Below, piece by piece: positions 47,002 through 56,784 of a DNA stretch of 64,000 nucleotides. The stretch spans positions 59,703-123,702 of the forward strand of contig CAYLHF010000006.1 of the NCBI GenBank assembly GCA_964383365.1. The letters are read 5' to 3'. The stretch's first letter is position 1, and each line of letters begins with the position of its first letter. The position numbers and the translations under genes are program-made. Below the pieces are notes generated by a model, which did no database searches, was not told the DNA's origin, and worked only from the letters and a program-made list of their open reading frames with translations. This stretch comes from CAYLHF01 sp964383365. Lineage in GTDB: Bacteria; Bacteroidota; Rhodothermia; Rhodothermales; UBA10348.

Positions 47002-48294
47002 ATGATCCACTTTGACGCAGGACTGGCCGGATCCGAAATTCAGACCACCCTCCAGAACTCTCTGGAAGCTCGCGCCACCCGTGCACACGAGCAGTTGCTG
47101 TCTGGATGCGGCCCGGGAAATGAGTGGTTGGGGTGGCAAACCATACTTTCCAATCCGAATGATGCCCTTCTGGAGGACATTTCTCACTATGCTGATTCCG
47201 TGCGGGAGCATGCAGACGTCTTTCTCTGCGTCGGAATCGGCGGATCCTATCTGGGTTCGAAGGCAGTCATCGATGCATTGTCGCCGTATTTCAAGTCGGG
47301 CACAAAGGCCGGAAATATTCCTGAAATTCTGTTCGCCGGGCATCATCTTAGCGGCTCGTATCTCGAAGATTTGCTTGCGTATCTGGAAGGGAAAAGTGTT
47401 TATGTGAACCTGATTTCGAAAAGCGGCACAACCCTGGAGCCCGCGATCGCCGGTAGGGTCATTCGACAGTGGGTCGAAGACCACTTTGAAAACGCCGATG
47501 AACGGGTCTCGGTAACTACCTCCGCGTCGAAAGGTGCGCTGTTGGATCTGGCCCTGGAGAAGGGGTACCGCCGCTATGTAATTCCTGATGATGTTGGAGG
47601 GCGTTTTTCTGTACTGACGCCGGTCGGACTTATTCCGATTGCGGTGGCCGGCTTCGATATCCGGAGTCTATTCTACGGTGCTGTCGCTATGCACGGTGCA
47701 CTCACCGCGTCTGCCGAAAATCAGGCCGTTTCGTATGCCGTTCACCGCATAGGTCTGTTGCAGTCAGGATTCACGACTGAGATCCTGGCACATTTCGAAC
47801 CCCGGCTCGGTGCTCTTGGCGCATGGTGGCAACAACTCTTCGGCGAGAGTGAAGGAAAAAATGAGACCGGTCTGTTTCCGGCAGTTGTTCAGTACACGAC
47901 TGATTTACATTCGCTGGGCCAGTTTGTCCAGGAAGGTGCGCGATCCGTATTCGAGACGTTCCTCACGGTAGCTTCAGAGAGCGGTTTCAGAATACCGGCC
48001 GTTTCCGGCGATTTTGACGGGCTCAATTATTTGACCGGTCAGACGGTCGACGCGGTTAACAAAACAGCATTCATGGGTACATACAGGGCACATACGGCAG
48101 GAGGTGTACCGGTTATGAAAATTGCTCTCGATACGGTGGGTGAAGAAGACCTCGGCAGACTCATCTATTTTTTTCAGCACGCAACCGCGATTGGCGGTTA
48201 TCTGCTGGATCTGAATCCGTTCGACCAACCAGGGGTGGAAGCATATAAAAAGGAGATGCTACAGACACTCAAGGAGAGGGCATCCCGGGGTTGA
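47002..48294 (+). CDS. pgi: glucose-6-phosphate isomerase
   Basis: Interconverts glucose 6-phosphate and fructose 6-phosphate. 430 residues, the short bacterial type. SIS domains with GIGGSYLGSKAVIDAL and SKSGTTLEPAIAGRVI (phosphate binding), YVIPDDVGGRFSVLTPVGL (PGI signature 1 region), FGESEGKNETGLFP and the C-terminal FDQPGVEAYKKEM (signature 2) are clear. It is followed by a good terminator. Confidence 0.95.
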   Translation: MIHFDAGLAGSEIQTTLQNSLEARATRAHEQLLSGCGPGNEWLGWQTILSNPNDALLEDISHYADSVREHADVFLCVGIGGSYLGSKAVIDALSPYFKSGTKAGNIPEILFAGHHLSGSYLEDLLAYLEGKSVYVNLISKSGTTLEPAIAGRVIRQWVEDHFENADERVSVTTSASKGALLDLALEKGYRRYVIPDDVGGRFSVLTPVGLIPIAVAGFDIRSLFYGAVAMHGALTASAENQAVSYAVHRIGLLQSGFTTEILAHFEPRLGALGAWWQQLFGESEGKNETGLFPAVVQYTTDLHSLGQFVQEGARSVFETFLTVASESGFRIPAVSGDFDGLNYLTGQTVDAVNKTAFMGTYRAHTAGGVPVMKIALDTVGEEDLGRLIYFFQHATAIGGYLLDLNPFDQPGVEAYKKEMLQTLKERASRG

Positions 48295-48315
48295 TAACTT
48301 TTTCTGCGCCGTGTA

Positions 48316-48347
48316 AAACACGTACATGAAACGTGTTTACTTTTTTT
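48316..48347 (+). terminator. intrinsic terminator after pgi
   Basis: AAACACGT (48316-48323) pairs with ACGTGTTT (48331-48338) across a 7-nt loop, followed by AC and seven T. It ends 50 nt after the pgi stop. Confidence 0.75.
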
Positions 48348-48386
48348 ATTGTTGATCGGCGTGGAAAGGTCGGCTCAAGCTGGACG

Positions 48387-48645
48387 TTATAGACAGGTTA
48401 TCAACAGCATGAACGGCGTGTGGATACCCTGTGAGTTCTCGGACGTTGCTCCTGGATTGTGAATACGAAGGAAGCAATTCTTCGATATTGGCACGTATGA
48501 AACGGTGTGTTGGATTCTGAATGTGAGTGACTTGCGTCATCTTTGTATACAATTTGTTGGTCCTTTCAGATGACCCAATAATTAACAACCCTACTACGAT
48601 ATACTACATATTTTATACTTCTTCTTTTTATTTATGAATGATGTG
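48387..48645. other. non-coding stretch with DnaA-box-like 9-mers and an AT-rich tract
   Basis: The whole 48295-48751 interval has no convincing gene. Within 80 nt it holds TTATAGACA (48387), TTATCAACA (48398), TGTGGATAC (48419, reverse) and TGTGAATAC (48458, reverse), each one or two mismatches from the DnaA box TTATCCACA. A tract of A/T runs lies at about 48570-48645. This is the general make-up of a replication origin, but dnaA is not nearby and the match could be chance. Confidence 0.3.
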
Positions 48646-48751
48646 GAGAAAGAAGATTGAGTCCTTTCTTCATCCCTCATAAGGTTGTTGTGGGTCGGTA
48701 CAGCCATTACATTTGCACCGGTCGAACTTTTCAGAGATACTTCATCAACAC

Positions 48752-49591
48752 ATGATCAAGCGAATACTTGTTGCTCTCGATCCAGATTCTGATACCCCCG
48801 TCGCCACCAGATATGCGATTGAGATAGCCCAGAGGTTTCAGTCTCAAATAACAGGACTGGCCGTTGTTGACATGGGTAGTATAGAGTCGAGTGTCAAAGG
48901 CGGCGGCGTAGGCAGCATGTACTATGCGGACAAGTTGAGAGAAGAACTGACCAATGAGGCCCGGGAAAGGGCCCGGGAACTCGCCCTCGCATTCCGAAAA
49001 AAAGTGGATGAAGCAGGGATACCCCACAATGAAGTTCTTGACGAAGGGGTCCCGTTTAGACGCATTGTAGAGGACATGAAATATCATGATCTCCTCATCC
49101 TGGGAAATGACCCTCACTTTTTTTATAGTCACCCAAAGCATCAGACACACACGCTCGCACGCGTGATAGAACGTACAGTTGGACCCACACTGGTCGTTCC
49201 GGACCGATATGTTGATATCAAAAAAGTTTTATTTGCTTTCGATGGGACGAACGAGTCAGCACGTGCTATCCGCCGTTTTATTCATCTTCACCCATTTGGT
49301 AAAGACACGATTGTCAGGGTCCTGAACGTTTCAAAAAGCGAGTCGGCAGACAGTGAACTACGGCTTCAGATGTCGAAGGAATATTTGACGGCGCACGGGT
49401 TCAAAACAGACACCCGATTCAGGATCGGCAACAATCCAAAAAAGGAGATAGTAGAAGCGGCTAAGGTTTTTGACGCCGACCTGATCGTAATGGGTTCGCA
49501 TGTTATAAAGGGCATTACGGGTGTGCGACTCGGCGATGCAACGACGCATCTTCTTGATCAAACGCGTATTCCCCTTCTTCTTGATCACTGA
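48752..49591 (+). CDS. tandem universal stress protein (UspA)
   Basis: 279 residues from the ATG at 48752 (MIKRILVALDPDSD). Two Usp domains: 1-145 (start KRILVALD, LLILGNDPHF) and 150-279 (KKVLFAFDGTNESARA, then VMGSHVIKGITGVRLGDATTHLL, the G-x2-G-x9-G-S/T ATP-binding pattern). The first domain has a degenerate nucleotide loop, so only the second probably binds ATP. Monocistronic; its 3' end overlaps the convergent comEC by 7 nt. Confidence 0.88.
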   Translation: MIKRILVALDPDSDTPVATRYAIEIAQRFQSQITGLAVVDMGSIESSVKGGGVGSMYYADKLREELTNEARERARELALAFRKKVDEAGIPHNEVLDEGVPFRRIVEDMKYHDLLILGNDPHFFYSHPKHQTHTLARVIERTVGPTLVVPDRYVDIKKVLFAFDGTNESARAIRRFIHLHPFGKDTIVRVLNVSKSESADSELRLQMSKEYLTAHGFKTDTRFRIGNNPKKEIVEAAKVFDADLIVMGSHVIKGITGVRLGDATTHLLDQTRIPLLLDH

Positions 49592-51969
49592 GAGGAGAAA
49601 TGCGGACCGCTCTCTACGACCTCGTATCCATCTGATCGGAATGAAAAGGACCCCCGTCTTGACGTGATCCATAGTCGCGTTCGGGCTGTTATCCAGCGTC
49701 GTACCACCTCAGGGTCAGGGTGGCCGAAGGCATTCCGTTTTCCGGCGCTGATAACCGTCCAGGTAGTTCCACTCAACGCAGTCCTCGAGACGAAAGGAAT
49801 GGAACTACTCGTTTTCGACCCATGATGAGCAACCTTGACGAGTTCGGCCGAAAGCAAGGGTCCATATGAAGCGATCAATTCGCGTTCTCCAGACGCTTCC
49901 AGATCACCAGGAAAAAGAAGCGAAACACGACCAAATCGGATCATTATAACCAACATTTGGGAGCTCTGCCCTGTCGCGTATCTGCGTCTCGGTGGTCCCA
50001 GTATTGCCAGATAAGCATCAGGAGAAACCAGTACGGTATCCCCGGCAAGCGCCAGGCGCTCGCCGATGGAATAGGGACGAAGCCGTTGAAGTTCCGTCGT
50101 GTTTGTTTGGCCGGAAACGATGATTCGTCCTACAGGCACCCGACGTATCAACGACTGAAGTCCTCCGGTATGATCACGATGAAAGTGGCTGATGATTACC
50201 GTATCCAATCTTCTCGCCCCCAGTAACGAGAGATGATGGAGAATACGGTCCGCGGAAACTGGACCCGGCCCCGAGTCGACCAAGAGCGTCTGCCCGGACG
50301 GGAATCTGATGAGCGATGCATCTCCCTGGCCAACATCTATCACGATCGCCGAGAGATCGGAGGAACGATCGATACGAATCGAAACCACGAACAGAACGAG
50401 GCCGATGGTCACGAGGGCGAACCGTTTCCGACGGGCAGCGCACCGGCCCAGGAGCGAAATGGAAGCAATGCAGAAGATCAGCGCGAGCCACTCGTGTACG
50501 TTCGGTCCCATCCCACCGACAGGATCCGACCATTCAGCCAGTGAAGAAATGACAGCCAGAAAGAGCCTTCCCAGGACGTCGGTGACAACGGCAATCTGTC
50601 CGATCGAACCCAGAATGGTCGAACAGATACCGGAAATAAAGAACAGTCCAAAAAAAGGAATGGTTATCAGGTTGGTAACGATACCAGCTAAAATCACCTG
50701 GTCGAAATGGACGTACAGGATCGGCGCAGTTGCGGCAAGAATGTAGCCGCTCATACGAAGTGGCCGTACGATCCATCTCCGGGTCATCCGGCGCCAGATA
50801 GCAGGGTCTTCAGCCGCACTTTCGGCGCTATCGTGCGCCACAATCAGGGCGGCAACCGCTACAAAGGACAGTTGGAACCCGGCAGAGAAAAGAGATGCCG
50901 GATCGAAAGCAAGAATCCCGAGACCACTCAGGGCGAGCACATCCCATGACAACGACGACTCCTCACGGCCAGTCTGAACGAGATAAACAGCAGCCATTAT
51001 ACTGCCACGGATGACCGAAGGGCCGGATCCGGCAACGAAAGAGAACAGGACAAGACCGCATAGGACAGCCCATGCGCGCAGGCGAACGATGACGGCATAT
51101 TCGATACTGAGCCGAGAAAGAATCGATGTCACGAGGATGAAGCACACGAAGGCGATGATGCCGACATGAAGACCGGAAACAGCCAAAAGATGGCTTGCGC
51201 CGGCGTATCGAAATGAACGTCTTACCTCTTTGTTGAGACCGGAGCGATCGCCCGTGATCATGGCGCGCAGCAAGGCCTGGATACCGGGAGTTGCATGCGT
51301 TCTGTCTATCCGCCGAATGACTCCGAGCCTCAGACGAGAGAACAACGATGGTTCTTTTGCGCTCCGGAGGACCGAAAACGACAGAGGAAAGGGCGAGACC
51401 ACCGAGTATACAGATCGCTGCCAGAGCCACGATTCCTGATCGAAAGTACCCGAGGTTTGCGGCCTTGACAGCCACCCGCGGAAACGAATATGAGCACGGT
51501 CTCGGTAACCCGTCTTCACCGAAAGCGGCTCGGAATCCACGTGCACGTAGGCAGATCCAGCCACGTGGCGACACGCGTCTATATAGCACATCGAATCGGC
51601 GACGAGGTCAAAGGACGTGACCGAATCGGCAACGACCCGGCTGTTAATCATGGTTCCAGAGAGCGTGACAGGCAGTAGGGCTCGACGGGATGCCCACCGG
51701 GACATATCGTTAACGGGCGGAGAACCGATCGAGAGTCCCGTTGTCAGCCCGGATACGAGAAAAAGAAACGATGTCATCAGGAATCGGATCATTCTCGATT
51801 TCAGAATCCAGCCCGCGAAGCGCGACAGCACAACCGTGCATCCAGACGAGAGCATTATCACCGTACCCAACGCGAAAAACGAGCCATCCGGCGCCACAAC
51901 ATCGGTCGCCCCAAGAGAGATACCGAGCACATAACAGAGCGTCAACAAAAGCGACCTGGACCACACCAT
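49585..51969 (-). CDS. comEC: ComEC/Rec2 DNA uptake channel
   Basis: Inner-membrane channel for single-stranded DNA during natural transformation. 794 residues: N-terminal TM helices and OB-like DUF4131 part, the competence domain (about 230-510; FRYAGASHLLAVSGLHVGIIAF), and a C-terminal metallo-beta-lactamase domain (about 535-790) with VIDVGQGDASLIRFPSGQTLLVDSG, HFHRDHTGG and LKVAHHGSKTSS-like AELVKVAHHGSKTSSS. All three parts are intact, so it should work. No other competence gene is in the window. Confidence 0.93.
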   Translation of the reverse strand: MVWSRSLLLTLCYVLGISLGATDVVAPDGSFFALGTVIMLSSGCTVVLSRFAGWILKSRMIRFLMTSFLFLVSGLTTGLSIGSPPVNDMSRWASRRALLPVTLSGTMINSRVVADSVTSFDLVADSMCYIDACRHVAGSAYVHVDSEPLSVKTGYRDRAHIRFRGWLSRPQTSGTFDQESWLWQRSVYSVVSPFPLSFSVLRSAKEPSLFSRLRLGVIRRIDRTHATPGIQALLRAMITGDRSGLNKEVRRSFRYAGASHLLAVSGLHVGIIAFVCFILVTSILSRLSIEYAVIVRLRAWAVLCGLVLFSFVAGSGPSVIRGSIMAAVYLVQTGREESSLSWDVLALSGLGILAFDPASLFSAGFQLSFVAVAALIVAHDSAESAAEDPAIWRRMTRRWIVRPLRMSGYILAATAPILYVHFDQVILAGIVTNLITIPFFGLFFISGICSTILGSIGQIAVVTDVLGRLFLAVISSLAEWSDPVGGMGPNVHEWLALIFCIASISLLGRCAARRKRFALVTIGLVLFVVSIRIDRSSDLSAIVIDVGQGDASLIRFPSGQTLLVDSGPGPVSADRILHHLSLLGARRLDTVIISHFHRDHTGGLQSLIRRVPVGRIIVSGQTNTTELQRLRPYSIGERLALAGDTVLVSPDAYLAILGPPRRRYATGQSSQMLVIMIRFGRVSLLFPGDLEASGERELIASYGPLLSAELVKVAHHGSKTSSSIPFVSRTALSGTTWTVISAGKRNAFGHPDPEVVRRWITARTRLWITSRRGSFSFRSDGYEVVESGPHFSSQ

Positions 51970-52153
51970 AGTTACCGGCGAGAACGGATTTCTCGATCCT
52001 CATGACACCGGATGCCACCGGGTGTAACTTCGCACCTGTTAAGGATTCGCTAAAATCATATCGAGATTTGTTATGATTCATCTGTCAGGGTATCCTTCTG
52101 ATCAATCCGAAATCCGATCGGTTCAGCAAGTTATTTGAATTATTGCCCTCGTC

Positions 52154-52639
52154 ATGAGTAGTAGACGCGAAGCGAGAGAAAGAACCATGCAGGCCCTGTA
52201 CGCCTTTGAAGTCGGCGGCGGTGATGCGGTGGACATTATCAAGCTGCTCATCGAAGACCAACTAAAAAGAGACAAGGATAAAGAGACCATTGCATTTGCA
52301 CGGCGTCTCTTCCTGAGGTCTCTGGATATGCGGAAGGAGGCAGATGAGATCGTAGAGCAATACACCCGAAACTGGGAACTATCCAGAATTGCGCTGATCG
52401 ACCGCATCGTTCTGCGAATGTCTATCTGCGAATTATTAACATTTGAAGACATTCCACCGAAGGTCACCATGAATGAGGCCATCGACATTGCCAAACGATA
52501 CAGCACCGCCAAGAGCGGGAAATTTGTGAATGGCATTCTTGACTCGATTCTCTCAGACTTCAAGCGCGACGGCAAACTGAATAAAAGCGGTCGCGGTCTT
52601 GTCGGGATGGGAAAAAACGAAAAAGAAAAGTCAGCTTAA
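52154..52639 (+). CDS. nusB: transcription antitermination factor NusB
   Basis: Binds boxA RNA with NusE (S10) in rRNA antitermination. 161 residues: SSRREARERTMQALYAFEVGG at the start, then NWELSRIALIDRIVLRMSICELLTFEDIPPKVTMNEAIDIAKRYSTAKSGKFVNGILDS (about 85-145), the diagnostic NusB C-terminal half. A basic tail follows. The next gene starts 4 nt after its stop. Confidence 0.95.
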   Translation: MSSRREARERTMQALYAFEVGGGDAVDIIKLLIEDQLKRDKDKETIAFARRLFLRSLDMRKEADEIVEQYTRNWELSRIALIDRIVLRMSICELLTFEDIPPKVTMNEAIDIAKRYSTAKSGKFVNGILDSILSDFKRDGKLNKSGRGLVGMGKNEKEKSA

Positions 52640-52643
52640 AACT

Positions 52644-53297
52644 ATGGGCCTGATCGCAATAGGAGACGTACACGGATGTTCCAGATCGCTGGGTGCGCTG
52701 TTAAAAAAGTTGAATCCGGGTGCTGACGACGAGTTGATATTCATCGGGGACTACATCGACCGTGGTCCGGATTCGCGCGGCGTGATCGACCGGCTCATTA
52801 CGCTTCAGGAACAGACCAACTGTCGTTTTCTCAAGGGAAATCATGAAGAACTTTTTCTCGATTATATCGACAACGATTCGTACGATCTGTGGGCCATGAA
52901 TGGGGGGATCGCGACCATGACGAGCTATACAGAGAGTGACGGTGTTCATTTTCCCGATGAACACATCCAGTTTATGCGCGATTCAGAGCTTTATGTTGAG
53001 ACTGAAGAATTCTTTTTTGTCCACGCCGGTCTTAAACCCGATCTGACGGTAGAGGAAAACAAAAAACAGAACGATCCACAGATCTTTCTCTGGGAGCGAA
53101 GCCACCTGAAGGCTGCCGCACTCTCGTGGGAGAAAACGGTGGTATGCGGACACACCCCTCAACCAAAGGTCACGAATAAAGAACGGCTCATTAACATCGA
53201 CACGGGATGTGTGTTCTACACACACCCTTCTATGGGATTTCTCACGGCCGTACGCCTGCCGGAACGGGAATTCATAGCGGTTCCGTATCTGGGATAA
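52644..53297 (+). CDS. PPP-family serine/threonine protein phosphatase (metallophosphoesterase)
   Basis: 217 residues from the ATG at 52644. All motifs of bacterial PPP phosphatases are present: GDVHGC (7-12), GDYIDRGPDSRGV, GNHEE, HAGLKPD and CGHTPQPKV, which bind the two metal ions. Substrates may be phosphoproteins or diadenosine polyphosphates. It is probably co-transcribed with nusB. Confidence 0.9.
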   Translation: MGLIAIGDVHGCSRSLGALLKKLNPGADDELIFIGDYIDRGPDSRGVIDRLITLQEQTNCRFLKGNHEELFLDYIDNDSYDLWAMNGGIATMTSYTESDGVHFPDEHIQFMRDSELYVETEEFFFVHAGLKPDLTVEENKKQNDPQIFLWERSHLKAAALSWEKTVVCGHTPQPKVTNKERLINIDTGCVFYTHPSMGFLTAVRLPEREFIAVPYLG

Positions 53298-53308
53298 ACG
53301 ACCGATCG

Positions 53309-53917
53309 CTACACCGGGAACCAGATGCCGGCCCGAAAATGTGGGCGGATGCTCCCTGCCTCAAAGAACCATATTCGACCGGGCGACATTTTTCGTGAGT
53401 ATCGTACGTATGGCTCGACGAGAAGACTGAATCGGGTATTTCTCGAGGCCTTCGTCTCTCTCGTGGAAAATGAAAGACCGGGTCCGACGCGAAACCCTAC
53501 GTCAATATCGTATCCCCGGTAGGCCGCTCCTCCGATGATCCGCTCGAATCCGAACACCCTTACGGCTACACCCAGGGCGAGGACGACCTGTCTTTTCCCC
53601 CTTGACGGATCCAAAACGGGCAGCAAATCGGAGAGCAGGTTGACCTCGCTGACGAAGAAATCGCGAGCTCTAACAACCCCCCCGGTGATTCCTGCGCCTC
53701 GCAGTGCGGCCACTCCAGTCGTCGCGTAGACACCCGAGGGCTCTCGTTGGCGGGCCACCGCCGACGTGATGCTGAATAACAGAGCGAGGGTAAGGAAAGC
53801 GGAATACGGTGCGTAATTCCGCCGTTCTTTATGTGGGAGAAGAAACAAAAGAAGATCGCAGGCTATTAGGTGCGCGCGACACCCGTGTCGCGTTTGATTG
53901 TTGTTCAGAGACGCCAA
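53309..53917 (-). CDS. small outer-membrane beta-barrel protein, unknown function
   Basis: The frame gives 202 residues, but the N-terminal 40 overlap the ychF upstream region and are unlike a signal peptide; the secretion signal is APYSAFLTLALLFSITSAVAR (about 37-57), so a TTG start near residue 24 is more plausible. The mature part has alternating strands with Gly/aromatic ends (VRVFGFERIIGGAAYRGYDID, FSLLVEPYVRYSRK, PHFRAGIWFPV), consistent with a small barrel. Family not recognised. It is convergent with the phosphatase gene and divergent from ychF. Confidence 0.6.
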   Translation of the reverse strand: MASLNNNQTRHGCRAHLIACDLLLFLLPHKERRNYAPYSAFLTLALLFSITSAVARQREPSGVYATTGVAALRGAGITGGVVRARDFFVSEVNLLSDLLPVLDPSRGKRQVVLALGVAVRVFGFERIIGGAAYRGYDIDVGFRVGPGLSFSTRETKASRNTRFSLLVEPYVRYSRKMSPGRIWFFEAGSIRPHFRAGIWFPV

Positions 53918-53928
53918 AATAGATAATC

Positions 53929-55023
53929 ATGGCATTACGATGTGGAATCGTTGGACTTCCGAATGTTGGAAAGTCGACACTTTTTAACGCGCTCAGCCAG
54001 GCGGGTGCGGAATCGGCAAATTATCCGTTTTGTACGATTGAGCCGAATGTCGGGGTCGTATCGGTTCCAGATCCGCGTCTCGATCGTCTGGCCGAGATCA
54101 ACTCGTCTAAAAAAATAGTCCCGGCCACAATTGAATTCGTCGATATTGCTGGTCTCGTCGCCGGTGCGTCAAAAGGGGAGGGGCTGGGAAATCAATTTCT
54201 CGCCCACATTCGGGAGGTAGACGCCATTGTTCATGTGGTCAGGTGTTTCGACGACCCCAACATCGTTCATGTAGACGGATCGATCGACCCGGCCCGCGAT
54301 ATTGAAGTGATCGAGACGGAGCTCTTACTCAAGGACCTCGAAACACTCGAGAGGAGAATAGACCGAACGACACGCCAGGCAAAAAGCGGAGACAAACGAC
54401 TTCAGGCGGAACTCGCTTTCTGCATCCGTCTCCAGAAGCATCTCAATGACGGAGGCGCCGTCAGGTCGCTGGACGTACGAAAGGAGGAAGAGGGCTTTCT
54501 GAAGGATATGTTTCTACTTTCGGCAAAACCGGTTCTGTATGCTGCAAACGTAGCAGAGGCGGATCTTCCGGAAGGAAACACATTCGTCGACCGGGTTCGA
54601 GAAATAGCAGACGCCGAAGGGGCCCGGGTTATGGTTGTTTCGGCAGATCTGGAGGCACAGATTTCCGAGCTGGAGCGAGAGGAGCGAGACCTTTTTCTTG
54701 AAGATATGGGGCTCCCAGATTCCGGGCTGGACCGGCTGATCAGAGCCGCATACAGCCTCCTGCGCCTGATCACATTCTTCACGGCAGGCCCCAAGGAGTC
54801 CCGGGCGTGGACGATTGCCGACGGGACAAAAGCACCCGGGGCAGCAGGGCAGATCCACACCGACTTTGAACGGGGTTTTATCAGGGCTGAAACCATCAAG
54901 TTCGAAACCTACGATCGACTCGGTACAGAAGCGGCCGCAAGAGAAGCAGGTGAGATGCGGTCTGAAGGGAAGGATTACGTCGTTGCTGATGGAGATGTTG
55001 TTCTTTTTCGGTTCAACGTCTGA
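53929..55023 (+). CDS. ychF: ribosome-binding ATPase YchF
   Basis: Obg-related translational P-loop NTPase that prefers ATP. 364 residues: GLPNVGKSTLFNALSQ (8-23), NYPFCTIEPNVGVVSVPDPRLD, DIAGLVAGASKGEGLGNQFLAHIREVDAI, a coiled-coil insertion, and a C-terminal TGS domain (FFTAGPKESRAWTI ... GDVVLFRFNV). Length and motifs are normal. Confidence 0.96.
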   Translation: MALRCGIVGLPNVGKSTLFNALSQAGAESANYPFCTIEPNVGVVSVPDPRLDRLAEINSSKKIVPATIEFVDIAGLVAGASKGEGLGNQFLAHIREVDAIVHVVRCFDDPNIVHVDGSIDPARDIEVIETELLLKDLETLERRIDRTTRQAKSGDKRLQAELAFCIRLQKHLNDGGAVRSLDVRKEEEGFLKDMFLLSAKPVLYAANVAEADLPEGNTFVDRVREIADAEGARVMVVSADLEAQISELEREERDLFLEDMGLPDSGLDRLIRAAYSLLRLITFFTAGPKESRAWTIADGTKAPGAAGQIHTDFERGFIRAETIKFETYDRLGTEAAAREAGEMRSEGKDYVVADGDVVLFRFNV

Positions 55024-55063
55024 GCAAATCAGGACCGACCGGTTACACCGGATACATCTGGCA

Positions 55064-55804
55064 TCAGCGCAATGTGCCGAAACTGACCAGCAACACCGGT
55101 GTACCGAAGAATCTCGTCGGTGGACGTATGGAGCGTTCCAGAAGCTGCACGTCGTCGAGGAACCGGGTAAATGAGTATCCTATTCGGATACTGTGGGTAG
55201 AGCCCTTGAGTTTGCCGAAGTGAGCCCCGATCGCTATCGTCCCTCCCAGGCCCATTTGGAGCGAGCCCTTGGGAAGAGCCGAAATGGAGTCGAACGTCTT
55301 TTCTTCCGGATCAAGCATCTGGTTGCCGTTATCGTCTCCGAAATATGGGAATTTCCATCCGAACGTTGGACCTCCCGAAACGTGTAAGAACGGGCGGAAA
55401 TTGTCTTCAATTTTTTCCCTGAACAGGCGCTTCTCGAGCCCGATTCGAAGGGGTAGAAGAAGGAGGTAGTTCGCCTTATTGGGTACGTCCTTTTGACCGA
55501 ATCGGTCAAAAAAGGCGACCTCTCGCTCGTCTCTCCCGGAGGAAATGGTCAGTTCTGCGACGAAAGCGTAGTCCCCATTCAGGACCCGGGAAAAATAGCC
55601 CCCGAGACCAAAGCCGCTGTTGGAGAGCAGGACCTGTCCGCCGTAACCCAATACGACAGGGCGCTCTTCGACACCTGCCTCGTCTCCAGCCTGTGCACAG
55701 GCGAGCGCCGCTGGTGAGAGCGTGCTCAAGATTAGCGCAGCCGCCAGGGCCAGGGTGGTTTTTAAGATCAAAAAAGGGACAGGAAGACCGAATTTCGGTC
55801 GCAT
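55064..55804 (-). CDS. outer-membrane beta-barrel protein, unknown function
   Basis: 246 residues with a signal peptide (LILKTTLALAAALILSTLSPAALACAQ). The mature part has amphipathic strands (FGLGGYFSRVLNGDYAFVAELTISSG, LLLLPLRIGLEKRLF, HSIRIGYSFTRF) and ends with an aromatic-containing strand (TPVLLVSFGTLR). An EF-hand-like calcium loop, DDNGNQMLDPEE, lies near residues 160-172. Family not recognised. It is convergent with ychF and divergent from the lipoprotein gene at 55939. Confidence 0.65.
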   Translation of the reverse strand: MRPKFGLPVPFLILKTTLALAAALILSTLSPAALACAQAGDEAGVEERPVVLGYGGQVLLSNSGFGLGGYFSRVLNGDYAFVAELTISSGRDEREVAFFDRFGQKDVPNKANYLLLLPLRIGLEKRLFREKIEDNFRPFLHVSGGPTFGWKFPYFGDDNGNQMLDPEEKTFDSISALPKGSLQMGLGGTIAIGAHFGKLKGSTHSIRIGYSFTRFLDDVQLLERSIRPPTRFFGTPVLLVSFGTLR

Positions 55805-55938
55805 TAAACGGGTTTTTTAATTATTCAGGGAGGAGGAGTTACAGCCCCCTGCGTCCTTTGTTCACATTTTTGTCTATTATTTCAGCCCGAAAAGAAGCTA
55901 TTGCCCTTATCCCCGGTAACAAATTTGCTCCGAATGCC

Positions 55939-56784
55939 ATGAAACTGCTCTGTACGCTCCTTCTGGGACTGGTTGTCGTGGTGGGATGTAAAAAGGCATC
56001 CCCTCCGACAACAACGGGTTCGCCAGCTACCGATGAAGATCTTCATCTGCCCAAGATTGAGACGAGGGCGGATAGCGTCGCGATGGCAGCGTATCAGGCG
56101 AGCGGAGGCCCCCGAGCCTGGACGAGGCTGCGCTACATACGTTTCGATTTCGGGGTAGAGACCGAAAGCACGAAGCGCGTATTCAGACGGCATCTATGGG
56201 ACCGATTCGATGGCCAGTATCGGGTCGAGTGGGAGCGGGGCCCCGATTCATCTTTTGTCATACTCTTGAATGTCCAGGACAGAAACGGGCAGGCCTATAT
56301 AAACGGAGAGCCGGTAGACGAATCTCGCCGCGAAGGACTGGTCGCGAGGGGATACGAAGCCTTTATCAACGACACATACTGGCTGCTTGCTCCGGTAAAA
56401 CTGCTGGACCCCGGAGTAATTCGTACGTTCGTCCCCGATTCTTCCGATGCTATAACCGATGTGATCACGACCACGTATGCGGATGTCGGTCTCACACCGG
56501 ATGACCAGTTCTGGTTCTGGGTTGACCACGAGACGGGAAAGGTGACACGGTGGGCCTTTCAGCTGCAGGGGGAAAAGGACAAGCCGCCCACAAATTTTGT
56601 CTGGGGAGATTTCAAGCAGTTCGAAACGGAAGGGGGGACCGTGAAGTTAATACCCCGAAAGAGCGGGCCGACGAGAGCCCTCATGACGGACCATATTGCG
56701 GTACCGGCGGATGTTGCCGACGGTGCCTTCACAGAGCCGGAGGCTCAACTGTTAACAGACGCGTGGACTACCGGTACCAAATAG
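55939..56784 (+). CDS. LolA/LppX-like lipoprotein (putative)
   Basis: 281 residues from the ATG at 55939, starting with a lipoprotein signal (LLLGLVVVVGC). The beginning of the mature domain, YQASGGPRAWTRLRYIRFDFGVE, and the following long strands (RHLWDRFDGQYRVEWERG, FWFWVDHETGKVTRWAFQLQG) resemble the LolA/LppX half-barrel that holds lipid chains. The next gene, a LolC/E-type permease, starts 22 nt before this gene ends, which supports a joint role in lipid or lipoprotein transfer. The upstream frame is open from 55693 without signal features. Confidence 0.6.
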   Translation: MKLLCTLLLGLVVVVGCKKASPPTTTGSPATDEDLHLPKIETRADSVAMAAYQASGGPRAWTRLRYIRFDFGVETESTKRVFRRHLWDRFDGQYRVEWERGPDSSFVILLNVQDRNGQAYINGEPVDESRREGLVARGYEAFINDTYWLLAPVKLLDPGVIRTFVPDSSDAITDVITTTYADVGLTPDDQFWFWVDHETGKVTRWAFQLQGEKDKPPTNFVWGDFKQFETEGGTVKLIPRKSGPTRALMTDHIAVPADVADGAFTEPEAQLLTDAWTTGTK

